This document shows, piece after piece, positions 1 to 8,533 of a stretch of DNA of 64,000 bases; position 1 is the stretch's first letter; each line of letters opens with the position of its first letter. Below the pieces are notes generated by a model. That model was not told the DNA's origin and searched no databases. It saw nothing but the letters and a program-made list of their open reading frames with translations. The DNA comes from Halorhabdus sp. CBA1104 (GTDB lineage Archaea > Halobacteriota > Halobacteria > Halobacteriales > Haloarculaceae): NCBI RefSeq assembly GCF_009690625.1, contig NZ_CP033878.1, forward strand, positions 1,240,001-1,304,000. Reading direction: 5' to 3'. Both the position numbers and the translations under genes were made by a program.

Positions 1-2125
1 CAACCTGCAGGGCCAGTCGATTGGCTCGTGGGTCAAAGAGATGCGGACGAGTACCAGATCGGTCTCTAGCGGTGACGGACTCCAGACCGATCGCACAGCC
101 GCCGCACATATTCTCCTCCAGGATCAGCTGCTCTCTGAAGACATCGTGAGCATGCACTATGTCAACACGAGCCAAAACGAAGTCATCGCGAGTACCGAAC
201 TCCCGATCGAGGGGCGATCGCTCGATGAACTCTCAGCCCCCTGGACGGACGCCGAGGTGCCGGAAGGTCCCGGAGAGAACAGCCGCGTCTGGCAGTCCTC
301 GCGATCCTATCGCTCGCCGGTTTTGAACGACCGGCCGGTCATGGCCTTTGCCAGCTCTGTCCCACAGCGGGCAAACTCCTATCTCGTGGTCGTGAGTCGG
401 ATCCAGCCACAACTCGAGCGCGTCCAAGGGGAAAACACTGACCAGCGGACGACCATCGTCAACGACGCCGGCGAGACAGTCCTCGATATCGATCGAACGG
501 TCTCGGCGACGACCCACGCCACACAGTTCGACACCATCCGTAACGGCTCAGCAAACGGAACGACCTCCCGGATCGGGGCCGATCAGGTCTTTGCCTACGC
601 GTCGGTGCCGGGGACCGACTGGGTGGCCATGACCGATATCGAGAAGTCGACGGCCTTTGCTGTCCGTGACGACGTCGCCCAGTCAGTGCTGTTGTTGGTG
701 GTGCTCGGACTGGTCTCGCTCGTCATCGTCGGGCTCGTCCTGGGCCAACGGACGATCAGGCCCTTGACACGGCTCCGGTCACGGGCCGAGCAGATGGAGG
801 CGGGGGAACTCGACGTGGACTTAGAAACCAAACGCGAAGACGAGATCGGGCGCCTGTACGACAGTTTCGACGCGATGCGCAATTCCTTGCGGGAACGCAT
901 CACCGAGGCCGAAGAGGCCCTCGAAGACGCAGAGAACGCCCGAAGCGAAGCTGAAGCGGCAAAACAAGAGGCTGAAGCGGTCAGCAGACAGCTCAAACAG
1001 CGTGCTGGGGCTTACAGCGACGTCATGCGTGCCGTTGCCGAAGGCGACCTCACCCGACGGATGGATCCCGACGCCGACCAGGAAGCGATGGCCGAGATCG
1101 CACGCGAGTTCAATGCGATGATCGACCAACTCGAAGAGACTGTCGGCGGCGTGATGGCCTTCGCCGAATCGGTCGCCACGGCAAGTGAAGAAGTCGCATC
1201 CGGTGCTGGCGAGATCGAGACGACGAGCCAGACGGTTGCGACCCGCGTCCAGCAGATCTCCGACGGTGCACTCCAGCAAAACGAGACACTGCAAGAAACC
1301 GCAGGCGAGATGAACGATCTCTCGGCGAGCATCGAAGAGATCGCGTCTGCGTCCGCATCAGTCGCCGAGACGGCAAACGAAACAGCCGAACGTGGCCGGG
1401 AAGGACGGCAGGCGGCCCAATCTGCCATCGACGACATGGCCGAAATCGAAACGCGCTCGGAGACGGCCGTCGAACAGATCCTCGAACTGCAATCCCAGAT
1501 GGACGAAATCGGGGAGGTCGTCGACTTCATTACCGACATCGCCGAACAGACGAACCTACTCGCCCTCAACGCGAACATCGAAGCGGCCCACGCCGACGAC
1601 AGCGGCGATGGGTTCGACGTCGTCGCAAACGAGGTCAAGAACCTCGCCGAGGAGACCAGAACGTCGGCCGAACAGATCGAAACCCAGATCGAACAACTCC
1701 AGGCAGCGACCGACGAGACAGTTTCGGACATCCGCACGACGAGCGAGCAGATCACCACCGGTGTCGAAACAGTCAGAGAAGTCTCGAACGCACTCGACGA
1801 AATCGTCGACGCTGTCGAAGACACCAATCAGGGCATTCAAGACATCAATACGACGACCGACGAGCAAGCCGAATCGACACAGCGTGTCGTCAGCCGTGTC
1901 GATGAAGTCTCCGACATCAGCCAGAACGTCACCGAAGACGCCGAGCAGGTGTCGGCTGCCGCAGAGGAACAAACGGCCTCCGTCACGGAAATTGCAAACA
2001 ACGCAACCGAACTCAAAGACCGGGCGACGGAGCTGGCCGCTACGCTCGATGCGTTCACTGTCGACGACCAGCGAAAATCAACGGCGAACCTCTCGGCGTC
2101 GAAATCCGATCACGACGAACGGTAA
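1..2125 (+). CDS. Methyl-accepting chemotaxis transducer, 5' truncated
   Basis: The frame is open from base 2 to the stop at 2125, so the gene enters from the left of the window; the first internal ATG is at 41. An extracellular sensor region is followed by one membrane helix (about residues 215-236 counted from that ATG), a HAMP domain, a second HAMP-like segment (about 330-375) and the long coiled-coil signalling domain. The hairpin tip contains [15 protein letters not shown] (about residues 500-515), the CheA/CheW contact region of the family. The protein should relay an external stimulus to CheA at the membrane. Its N-terminal helix lies outside the window and the ligand cannot be deduced. 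Confidence 0.92.
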   Translation, partial: NLQGQSIGSWVKEMRTSTRSVSSGDGLQTDRTAAAHILLQDQLLSEDIVSMHYVNTSQNEVIASTELPIEGRSLDELSAPWTDAEVPEGPGENSRVWQSSRSYRSPVLNDRPVMAFASSVPQRANSYLVVVSRIQPQLERVQGENTDQRTTIVNDAGETVLDIDRTVSATTHATQFDTIRNGSANGTTSRIGADQVFAYASVPGTDWVAMTDIEKSTAFAVRDDVAQSVLLLVVLGLVSLVIVGLVLGQRTIRPLTRLRSRAEQMEAGELDVDLETKREDEIGRLYDSFDAMRNSLRERITEAEEALEDAENARSEAEAAKQEAEAVSRQLKQRAGAYSDVMRAVAEGDLTRRMDPDADQEAMAEIAREFNAMIDQLEETVGGVMAFAESVATASEEVASGAGEIETTSQTVATRVQQISDGALQQNETLQETAGEMNDLSASIEEIASASASVAETANETAERGREGRQAAQSAIDDMAEIETRSETAVEQILELQSQMDEIGEVVDFITDIAEQTNLLALNANIEAAHADDSGDGFDVVANEVKNLAEETRTSAEQIETQIEQLQAATDETVSDIRTTSEQITTGVETVREVSNALDEIVDAVEDTNQGIQDINTTTDEQAESTQRVVSRVDEVSDISQNVTEDAEQVSAAAEEQTASVTEIANNATELKDRATELAATLDAFTVDDQRKSTANLSASKSDHDER

Positions 2126-2249
2126 CCCCACTGTGTCCCTGCCGTCGCGGGGCTGTACCGGGTGCCGGTCCGACCGCGGGACGGGCAACAGCCGGACTGA
2201 TTCGGGACGCGTCGCGTAGATTTTTATCTCACCGAACGCAATTGCGGGT

Positions 2250-2540
2250 ATGTCCGAGTTCGATCTGGATCTGCAGGCCGTCGAGTCCCAGCTAGAAGGC
2301 GACGAGGGGGACCACCGCGTCGTTCTGGGTATCCTCGACGGGACGACCCCCGACGAGGAGTGGGTGCAACTCGCCACAGACGGGGCTGTGTTGGTATTAG
2401 ACGTCCAGGGAGACGTCAACGAGCAGGCCGGTGGGTTCGCTCGCGACGTGCGGGACAACGGCGGGAGCCTCGTTCACTTTCGTGGGTTTCTGATCGTGAC
2501 ACCCCCACGCGTAGAGATCGATACCGATCGCCTCGAATGA
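2250..2540 (+). CDS. Small conserved haloarchaeal protein (DUF5779-like)
   Basis: A 96-residue acidic protein without cysteines, membrane segments or a recognisable catalytic motif. It resembles the haloarchaea-restricted family annotated as DUF5779, whose function is unknown. A T-rich TATA-like element at about 2219-2228 lies 25 nt before the ATG, consistent with a leaderless transcript and this start. It is transcribed alone, downstream of the transducer gene. Confidence 0.7.
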   Translation: MSEFDLDLQAVESQLEGDEGDHRVVLGILDGTTPDEEWVQLATDGAVLVLDVQGDVNEQAGGFARDVRDNGGSLVHFRGFLIVTPPRVEIDTDRLE

Positions 2541-2637
2541 GCGACAGTCGAGCACACGGCCGGACGTGATCGGCGTCGCCCCCTCAAGATCAGCCGTCGA
2601 CTGATGGTTTATGCCAGTCCGGATCGTAGGCTGAGGT

Positions 2638-3312
2638 ATGCCAATGAAGGGAACCGGCACCGGTACGTTCGAGCCGGTCGACGGCCGCGAGAACGGCTCG
2701 ACGTGGATCGCACAGCCAGACGAGACGATGCAGCGGGCGAGTCACGCCCTCGGGATCGACGGCGAGGTCTGGCTCGTCGATCCAGTCGACGTCGACGGGC
2801 TAGACGAGCATCTGGCCGACCTGGGAGAGGTTGCCGGCGTCGTCATACTGCTGGACCGCCACAAACGCGACGCCGGGGCGATCGCCACGCGCCACGATGT
2901 TCCGGTGTACGTACCGGAGTGGATGGATGGGGTCGCCAGCGAGATCGGCGCCGATATCGAGCGCTTCGGGACGACGCTGGCAGACACGTATCGGGTCTAC
3001 CCGATCGTCGACTCACGCTTTTGGCAAGAAGCCGCACTGTACGACGAGGATAGCGGCACGCTGGTCGTCGCGGAGTCCCTCGGGACAGTGTCGTATTTCA
3101 CAACGGGCGATCGACACCTCGGCGTCCACCCGATGCGCCGACACCGCCCACCCCGCCGACTCGGCCAGTTCGACCCCGAGCGGCTGCTCGTCGGTCACGG
3201 GGCACCGGTAACGACAGACGTGGCAGCCACGATCGAGGACGCTCTGGCTGGGGCTCGTCGTCGGGCGCCGCGACTGTACGCCGAGTCCCTTCGGGACTTC
3301 GTGTTCGGGTAG
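2638..3312 (+). CDS. Conserved haloarchaeal protein, possible degenerate metallo-beta-lactamase fold
   Basis: A 224-residue protein I do not recognise with certainty. The alternation of short strands, the segment VVILLDRHKRDAGAIA and the late LLVGHGAP motif recall metallo-beta-lactamase-fold proteins, but the HxHxDH metal motif is absent, so a hydrolase activity is not supported. The start at 2638 is favoured over an ATG at 2644 because a TATA-like TTTATG at about 2607-2613 lies roughly 27 nt upstream. The next gene begins 3 nt after the stop, so the two probably form an operon. Confidence 0.6.
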   Translation: MPMKGTGTGTFEPVDGRENGSTWIAQPDETMQRASHALGIDGEVWLVDPVDVDGLDEHLADLGEVAGVVILLDRHKRDAGAIATRHDVPVYVPEWMDGVASEIGADIERFGTTLADTYRVYPIVDSRFWQEAALYDEDSGTLVVAESLGTVSYFTTGDRHLGVHPMRRHRPPRRLGQFDPERLLVGHGAPVTTDVAATIEDALAGARRRAPRLYAESLRDFVFG

Positions 3313-3315
3313 CAG

Positions 3316-3741
3316 ATGGCCACAGAGCCAGTCTACGCGACGACAGGACTCATCGACGTACTCTTAGCACGTGCTGGAGAGCAAGCACCCGATCCAACGA
3401 CGATCTCGGTGTCGGTCACACGAGCGGCCGAGTTCAAGGAATTAGACATAAACGGGGACACGCCGGTGTTCACACACTTTTATCTACCCAACGCCGGGAA
3501 CGCGGTCAACTTCGTCTTCGGCGTCGATCTCGGGACGCCAGTCGGCCAGACCCAGGGCCGATTCGTCTCCCACCCCGAGGGGCCGCTCGAACCAACCCAG
3601 GCCGACGACTTTCACGAGGTGCTGTTCGTCGCCGTCCCGCCGTGGGACCGGCAATCGATCGTGGCGTTCGATCGAGACAACACGCGCCGGGAGCTACGGC
3701 TGCTGGACGTCGAACCGCCCGAAGAAGTGTTCGAAGAGTGA
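3316..3741 (+). CDS. Conserved hypothetical protein
   Basis: A 141-residue soluble protein with no family I can name. It is acidic, with a mostly beta pattern in the middle (FTHFYLPNAGN, VNFVFGVDLG) and a conserved-looking VAVPPWDR segment. It starts 3 nt after the upstream stop and is likely translated from the same mRNA. A function linked to the upstream gene is possible, but nothing in the sequence says which. Confidence 0.6.
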   Translation: MATEPVYATTGLIDVLLARAGEQAPDPTTISVSVTRAAEFKELDINGDTPVFTHFYLPNAGNAVNFVFGVDLGTPVGQTQGRFVSHPEGPLEPTQADDFHEVLFVAVPPWDRQSIVAFDRDNTRRELRLLDVEPPEEVFEE

Positions 3742-3791
3742 CGACGAGTGACCACGTGGCACGACCGATAGCCGGCAGTGGCCCGTGACAG

Positions 3792-4001
3792 TTACTCCAG
3801 GTAGCCCAGATCCTGAAGTTGGGACGTAATCTCGTCGAACTCCGCTTCGGTGAGTGCCTCCGATTGCTGGTGCTGGATCACGATACTCCGGAGCAAGAAG
3901 CGAACGAGGTCGCTGGTCGATGAGAAACTCGTCCCTTCGATCGTGTCCTCGACCCGATCGGCGAGGTCCTTCGGAATTGAAACGGTTGTGTACTCGGTCA
4001 T
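3792..4001 (-). CDS. Ribbon-helix-helix (CopG-type) DNA-binding protein
   Basis: The 69-residue protein begins TTVSIPKDLADRVEDTIEG, the beta strand and first helix of the ribbon-helix-helix fold, followed by a second helix with SDLVRFLLRS. Such proteins bind DNA as dimers through the paired N-terminal strands. No toxin gene lies beside it, so a free-standing regulator is more likely than an antitoxin. A T-rich TATA-like element about 25 nt upstream on the minus strand supports the start. Confidence 0.75.
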   Translation of the reverse strand: MTEYTTVSIPKDLADRVEDTIEGTSFSSTSDLVRFLLRSIVIQHQQSEALTEAEFDEITSQLQDLGYLE

Positions 4002-4067
4002 ACGCTATGGTCGTGACCGGACGAAAAAGGCGTTGCGTCCGCGTGGGAGTCGCGTGGTCAGTTGGGA

Positions 4068-4274
4068 CTACCGCTCGTGATACTCCGCCTCCGTCTCGAA
4101 CATGTCGGGCAGACTCGCTCGTTCGGTCGGAGCGAAGATACTCGGTGCTGACGAGGGATTGCCATCGGGCGAATCCGGGTCGGACAGGCGGTCACGCTCG
4201 GGGATCGCTGGCTGTTGGGTTGTCGGTGGTCGATACGCGGTCTCGGTCGGGCGGTGGTTCGGATTGGAACTCAT
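4068..4274 (-). CDS. Small proline-rich hypothetical protein
   Basis: A 68-residue frame starting MSSNPNHRP, rich in proline, serine and threonine and ending MFETEAEYHER. It looks intrinsically disordered and I recognise no family. The same frame opens upstream at a GTG (4367), which an AT-rich TATA-like stretch at about 4385-4395 would suit as a leaderless start, but the extra 31 residues have non-coding composition. Existence of the gene is uncertain. Confidence 0.35.
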   Translation of the reverse strand: MSSNPNHRPTETAYRPPTTQQPAIPERDRLSDPDSPDGNPSSAPSIFAPTERASLPDMFETEAEYHER

Positions 4275-4414
4275 CGGGACGTGGATCGCAGGTAGTCGGC
4301 GAGCGGTACTGGCCGGACTCAACGGAACGGTGCGCCACGTACACGAAGTTCGATCATCGTATCGCACCCGATGTGAGCCGGGCTAATAAATATAACGATT
4401 GTAAATGATAGATT

Positions 4415-5590
4415 CTACTCGGCGAGTGAAACTGGATACTCGGTCAGGTTTTCGGCCCCGTCCTCGGTCACGACGAGAAAGTCTTCGATACGGACACCGC
4501 CCACATCGGGGTCGTACAGCCCCGGTTCGATCGTGATGACGTGGCCGGGTTCGAGTTCGCCGCCGCCCGGACCGATAGTCGGCTGTTCGTGGACGGCGAG
4601 GCCGACGCCGTGACCGGTCGTGTGAATGAAGCCGGTCTCGGTGCTCCCGTCGCTGCGGAGCGTCGGCAGGCCCGCGTCCTCGTAGATATCACACACGACG
4701 TCGTGGACGTCCTCGCCGGTGACACCCGGTTCGACTGCATCGATAGCCGCCTGTCTGGCCTCGTCAGTCAGGTCGAACCACTCCCGGATCGTCTCACTTG
4801 GCTCACCGACGAGGAACGTCCGCGTCATGTCGGCGTGGTACTGGGTCGCCTTGTCCTGGGGGAAGATATCGACGATGATCGGCTCGTCGGCCCGGAGTGG
4901 TCCACTCCCACGATCGTGTGGGTCGGCGGCATCCTCGCCACAGGCGACGATCGTCTCGTCGAGTGCACAGCCGTTCCGGAGCAACGTGACTTCGATTTCC
5001 TCGCTGACGCGTTCGCTCGTCAGCACGTCGCCGTCGACCAGGAGGCGTCCCTCGTCGTCGACTGACGCCCCGCGAATGAGTTCCTCGGCGGCAGCCATCG
5101 CCTGCTCGTTGGCCCGCTGGGCGGTCCTGACGTGTTCGATCTCCGTCTCGGCCTTCCTCGCCCGGACAGATTCGATCACGTTGTCGTAGTCGACGGTGAC
5201 GGTAACGCCCTGCTCGCGGAGGCCATCGGCCGCCCCGGTCGGGAACCGCGGTGGGACAGCGAGGGATTCGACGCCGTGCTCGGCGAGGAAGGCCGCACGG
5301 ACGCGATCGACAGCCTCGCGCCGGTCGTACTCCTCGCGCAATCGATCGTAGTCGTAGTCGACGTATCGCTCGACGGTTGCGGCGTCGGATTCCCGTTTGG
5401 CTCGTCCGTATTCGAGACTCCGGGGGAAAAACAGATGGACGTCACCGGCATACAGCGTCACAAACGGGTCGGGAGCACCGAATCCCGAGAGGTACTGCTG
5501 GTTCGGGTCGGTGCCATCGGCGTCTAGCAGATACCCGTCGGCCTCCAACTCGGCGAGTCGGGCCTCCAGTTGGGAGAAGTCTTTCTCCAT
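4415..5590 (-). CDS. pepQ: M24 family metallopeptidase (Xaa-Pro dipeptidase-like)
   Basis: A 391-residue M24 'pita-bread' peptidase with a creatinase-like N-terminal domain (about residues 1-140) and a C-terminal catalytic domain. The five dinuclear-metal ligands are visible: Asp in IIVDIF (about 239), Asp in YHADMT, His in TTGHGVG (about 327), Glu in TIEPGLY (about 355) and Glu in VRIEDF (about 370). It should cleave Xaa-Pro or similar short peptides in the cytoplasm. The ATG at 5590 (MEKDFSQ) is preferred. The frame runs further up to 5641, but that extension encodes a repeated ATAVG peptide made by a 24-bp tandem repeat and is unlikely to be translated. Confidence 0.85.
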   Translation of the reverse strand: MEKDFSQLEARLAELEADGYLLDADGTDPNQQYLSGFGAPDPFVTLYAGDVHLFFPRSLEYGRAKRESDAATVERYVDYDYDRLREEYDRREAVDRVRAAFLAEHGVESLAVPPRFPTGAADGLREQGVTVTVDYDNVIESVRARKAETEIEHVRTAQRANEQAMAAAEELIRGASVDDEGRLLVDGDVLTSERVSEEIEVTLLRNGCALDETIVACGEDAADPHDRGSGPLRADEPIIVDIFPQDKATQYHADMTRTFLVGEPSETIREWFDLTDEARQAAIDAVEPGVTGEDVHDVVCDIYEDAGLPTLRSDGSTETGFIHTTGHGVGLAVHEQPTIGPGGGELEPGHVITIEPGLYDPDVGGVRIEDFLVVTEDGAENLTEYPVSLAE

Positions 5591-5600
5591 GCCACCGCAT

Positions 5601-5648
5601 CCGACTGCGGTGGCCAAAGGCGTACCGACTGCGGTGGCCAACGGCGTG
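5601..5648. repeat. Two-copy 24-bp tandem repeat upstream of the peptidase gene
   Basis: Two adjacent 24-bp units, each beginning CCGACTGCGGTGGCCAA, differ at two positions. They lie just upstream of the M24 peptidase start and downstream of the tetR stop side. The unit length is a multiple of three, so the peptidase frame stays open through it. Confidence 0.7.
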
Positions 5649-5665
5649 CGACGGCAGCCGGCAAG

Positions 5666-6271
5666 CTACCCTTCGGCAAGCAGTCGAGATTCGACGTAGG
5701 CCTCGGCTTCTGCTCGCAGCGTCGAGAGATCGACAGCGGCCGTCGACCGGTGGGTCATCGCGCCGGTGATCGTCGCGTGCAACATCGTCGCCACGGCCTC
5801 TGGATCGACGTCCCGAAAGGTCCCATCCTCGACCCCCTCGCGAACGATCGCAGCGAGCCGATCCCGGAAGAACGCGTCGTGTTCGCTGAACTGTTCCTGA
5901 TAGGCAGGGTCGGTCGTCGCCTGGGCGCGCAATCCCAGCATCGTCCGCCGGAACGCGGCGGCCTCCGGGTCGTCGTCGGGCGAGAATACGCGGTCGAAGA
6001 GTACCTGCAAGCGGGCCTCGGGACCGAGATCACTGTCGATCCCGAGGTCAGCCTCGGCGTGTTCGAGGAGGTAGGACAGAAAGTCCAACAGGAGTTCGTC
6101 CTTGCCGTCGTAGTGATGGTAGACCAGCGACGTACTCTTGGGGAAGTGTTCACCGATGCGTTCGATCGTCACGTCCGCGTATCCGTGTTCGCGCAGCGCC
6201 CCGTAGGTCGCTTGCAAGATCTCGATACGAGTCTCCTCGGGCGCGTCCGGAAAGAGATGATCGGGTGCCAT
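5666..6271 (-). CDS. TetR/AcrR family transcriptional repressor
   Basis: A 201-residue protein with the N-terminal TetR helix-turn-helix: ADVTIERIGEHFPKS followed by TSLVYHHYDGKDELL (about residues 33-62). The variable C-terminal domain would bind an inducer. The ATG at 6271 (MAPDHLF) starts the conserved part; the open frame upstream to 6391 is rich in Arg and Ser and unlikely to be coding. It is divergent from an ABC-2 exporter operon with a palindrome in the shared promoter region, the usual arrangement for a TetR protein controlling its neighbouring drug or lipid exporter and itself. Confidence 0.88.
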   Translation of the reverse strand: MAPDHLFPDAPEETRIEILQATYGALREHGYADVTIERIGEHFPKSTSLVYHHYDGKDELLLDFLSYLLEHAEADLGIDSDLGPEARLQVLFDRVFSPDDDPEAAAFRRTMLGLRAQATTDPAYQEQFSEHDAFFRDRLAAIVREGVEDGTFRDVDPEAVATMLHATITGAMTHRSTAAVDLSTLRAEAEAYVESRLLAEG

Positions 6272-6599
6272 TCCGTTAGTTCCACCCTGACACTCCGCCC
6301 TCGAAGACGTCACGGTTCGGTGTGGGCACAGCCGCGGGCAAGCGGGCGAAAATTCCGACTGTTCTCTCGGCAGCCGAGACCGCCTCGCCATCTTGGCTAC
6401 GTGTGTCCCACTGGACCGTGACCACCCGGTCGAGCGGTGTTTTGTCGACGCCTGAATCGGCTGTCACCGTGGCCCTACGTGGGACCCTCTGGTTGCCGTC
6501 GCTATGCATACGACCGCGAAAGAGCCGAAGGACCAAAACGGTGTTGAGTAAATATTCAATCAACAAATTTTAGTCTGCGTCGCTGCGACGATCAGAGCG
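6272..6599. other. Divergent intergenic region, tetR / ABC exporter
   Basis: These 328 bases contain no convincing gene; the open frames on both strands have shadow-like composition. The right end becomes AT-rich (6543-6573) and carries the candidate operator and a TATA-like AAATTTTA at about 6565-6572, placing a transcription start close to the ATG at 6600. Confidence 0.5.
6544..6559. promoter_or_regulatory. Candidate TetR operator
   Basis: TTGAGTAAATATTCAA is an imperfect 16-bp palindrome (arms TTGA/TCAA, with inner TA/TA also symmetric). It ends a few bases before the TATA-like element of the ABC operon, where a bound repressor would block the basal transcription factors. Assignment to the adjacent TetR protein is inferred from position. 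Confidence 0.45.
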
Positions 6600-7664
6600 A
6601 TGAGTACAAGTAGCAACGACGCCGGCGGATCCGATGCTGGGCAGGCGATCGAAGCCGACGGGCTAGAGCTCACCTACGCCGACGGGACAGAGGCAGTCTC
6701 GGGTGTGTCCCTTGCGGTCCCTGAGGGGGAGTTTTTCGGCTTTCTCGGCCCCAACGGTGCGGGGAAGACGACGACGATCAAAGTCCTGGCCACGTTGCTG
6801 GCCCCCACTGGCGGCTCGGTGCGTGTCAACGGCTTCGATGTCGAGCGTGAGGCCCAGAAGGTTCGTGAGTCGATCGGCTACATGGCCCAAGAGACCAGCG
6901 TCATCAACGAGATGACCGCCCGGGAGAACCTCCGATTTGCCTGTGACGCATACGGCGTACCACGCGGCGATCGAGGTGGCCGTATCGACGAACTACTCGA
7001 TCTCGTCGACCTGGCCGACGTCGCCGATAAGCAGGCCCAAGATTTCTCGGGTGGGATGAAAAAGCGACTCGATGCCGCGATGGCACTCGTCCATCGCCCA
7101 CCGCTGGTCTTTCTGGACGAACCGACCACCGGCCTGGATCCGAAAGCACGCAACCGACTCTGGGATTACTTCGAGGAGATCAACGACCGCGGGACGACCA
7201 TCTTTCTGACGACCCAGTATCTGGAGGAGGCCGACCACCTCTGTGACCGGCTCTCGGTCATTCTCGACGGCGAAATCGTCGCGGACGGCTCGCCCGAGAC
7301 ACTCAAGCGAGAGGTTGGCGGGGAGATCTTAGACGTCGAACTCGACGACGGGGCCGAGGAGCGCGAGCGGGCCGCCGAAATCGTCCAGTCGGACGATCTC
7401 TTTGGCGACGATCCCAACGTCGACGTCACCGACGACGGGATCTCGGTGACTTCGCGGGAGGCTCGAAAGCGCGGCCCGGATCTGCTGGTTGCACTCCGGG
7501 ACGCAGCGATCACCGTGACGGGATTCAACGTCCGCTCGCCGACGCTTGACGACGTTTTCCTCGCGATTACCGGCGAGCACGTCGAAGCCGAGGCCGCGAC
7601 GGACGACGAGCGCGTCACGTCGGCGGCCGACCAGTCGACTGCCACCGACGGGGGTGGCCAATGA
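6600..7664 (+). CDS. ABC transporter ATP-binding protein (DrrA-type exporter)
   Basis: A 354-residue ATPase with Walker A GPNGAGKTT (about residues 51-59), signature FSGGMKKRL (about 149), Walker B PLVFLDEP and an H-loop-region TTQYLEEAD in place of the usual THxxxE. The C-terminal ~100 residues form the extra domain typical of daunorubicin-resistance-type ATPases. It powers the ABC-2 permease encoded immediately downstream, whose ATG overlaps its stop by 4 nt. The pair should export a hydrophobic compound or a lipid-linked substrate; the substrate cannot be read from sequence. Regulation is probably by the divergent TetR protein. Confidence 0.92.
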   Translation: MSTSSNDAGGSDAGQAIEADGLELTYADGTEAVSGVSLAVPEGEFFGFLGPNGAGKTTTIKVLATLLAPTGGSVRVNGFDVEREAQKVRESIGYMAQETSVINEMTARENLRFACDAYGVPRGDRGGRIDELLDLVDLADVADKQAQDFSGGMKKRLDAAMALVHRPPLVFLDEPTTGLDPKARNRLWDYFEEINDRGTTIFLTTQYLEEADHLCDRLSVILDGEIVADGSPETLKREVGGEILDVELDDGAEERERAAEIVQSDDLFGDDPNVDVTDDGISVTSREARKRGPDLLVALRDAAITVTGFNVRSPTLDDVFLAITGEHVEAEAATDDERVTSAADQSTATDGGGQ

Positions 7665-8521
7665 GTACTGATACGGTCGGCGACGAAGAAGTCGTCCGGA
7701 CGTCGAATACGTTTCTGCGGGACATCTGGACGAACTTCATGCGCTGGAATATCAACGCGATCCGCAACCCCTTCGTGGTAGTCTCCTCGCTCGTCCAGCC
7801 GATCATCTTCCTCGTCCTCTTTACCCAGATCTTCGGGAACGTCGTCACGGGAACGCTACCTGGCGGAATCAGTTACGAGTCCTATCTCGTTCCGGCCATC
7901 GCCGTCCAGATCGCACTCATCGTGGCCTCCTCGTCGGGAATCGGGCTCGTTGATGACATCGAGAGCGGCGTCTTCCAGAAGACGCTGGTCACGCCGATGA
8001 ACCGGGTCGCCATCTTCCTCGGGAAGACCCTCTCTGAACTGATCCGGATCGTCATCCAGGTCGTCATCATCCTGGTGTTGGGCGTCATTCTGGGCGCGGA
8101 GGTCGCCACCGGCCTGCCCGGGGCGCTGGCGATCATCGGGATTGCGATCCTCTTTGCACTGTGGTTCCTGGCGTTTTCGAACGTCGTCGCGCTCATCACG
8201 CGCGACCAGGAGTCGACGATCATCGCCGCCAACATGGTTCAGTTGCCGCTGTTGTTCGTCTCCAGTGCCTTCCTCCCGGTGAGTTCGATGCCGGGGTGGG
8301 TCCAGACGGTCGCGACGTACAACCCGATCACCTACGGCGTCGACGCCGCACGGGCACTCATGCTCGATGCCGACGTCATGGAAGTGCTCGATATCACTGC
8401 CTTCGGTGGAATCTGGAACACGATCGTCCCCGCACTGGCGGTGCTGGTCGTCCTCGACGTGATTCTGGGCGCAATCGCCGTCTACATGATCAATCGGGCC
8501 TCCAGTGCGAGCGTCCAGTGA
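7661..8521 (+). CDS. ABC-2 type transporter permease
   Basis: A 286-residue membrane protein with about six helices: one near residues 45-65, then a cluster from about 75 to 205, and a last one near 255-280. The LPLLFVSSAFLPVSSMPGW segment before the fifth or sixth helix is the conserved re-entrant region of the ABC-2 family. Its ATG overlaps the stop of the ATPase gene by 4 nt, indicating translational coupling. It forms the membrane part of the exporter. Confidence 0.92.
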   Translation: MSTDTVGDEEVVRTSNTFLRDIWTNFMRWNINAIRNPFVVVSSLVQPIIFLVLFTQIFGNVVTGTLPGGISYESYLVPAIAVQIALIVASSSGIGLVDDIESGVFQKTLVTPMNRVAIFLGKTLSELIRIVIQVVIILVLGVILGAEVATGLPGALAIIGIAILFALWFLAFSNVVALITRDQESTIIAANMVQLPLLFVSSAFLPVSSMPGWVQTVATYNPITYGVDAARALMLDADVMEVLDITAFGGIWNTIVPALAVLVVLDVILGAIAVYMINRASSASVQ

Positions 8522-8533
8522 TCTCGAGGCGGC

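Noticed and set aside
3792-4274. Toxin-antitoxin pair formed by the ribbon-helix-helix gene and the neighbouring small frame
   Set aside because: The neighbour is a disordered proline-rich sequence without any toxin motif, and the spacing and composition do not fit.
6276-6573. Open frames on both strands between tetR and the ABC operon
   Set aside because: No start support, no family features, and they overlap the likely operator and promoter.
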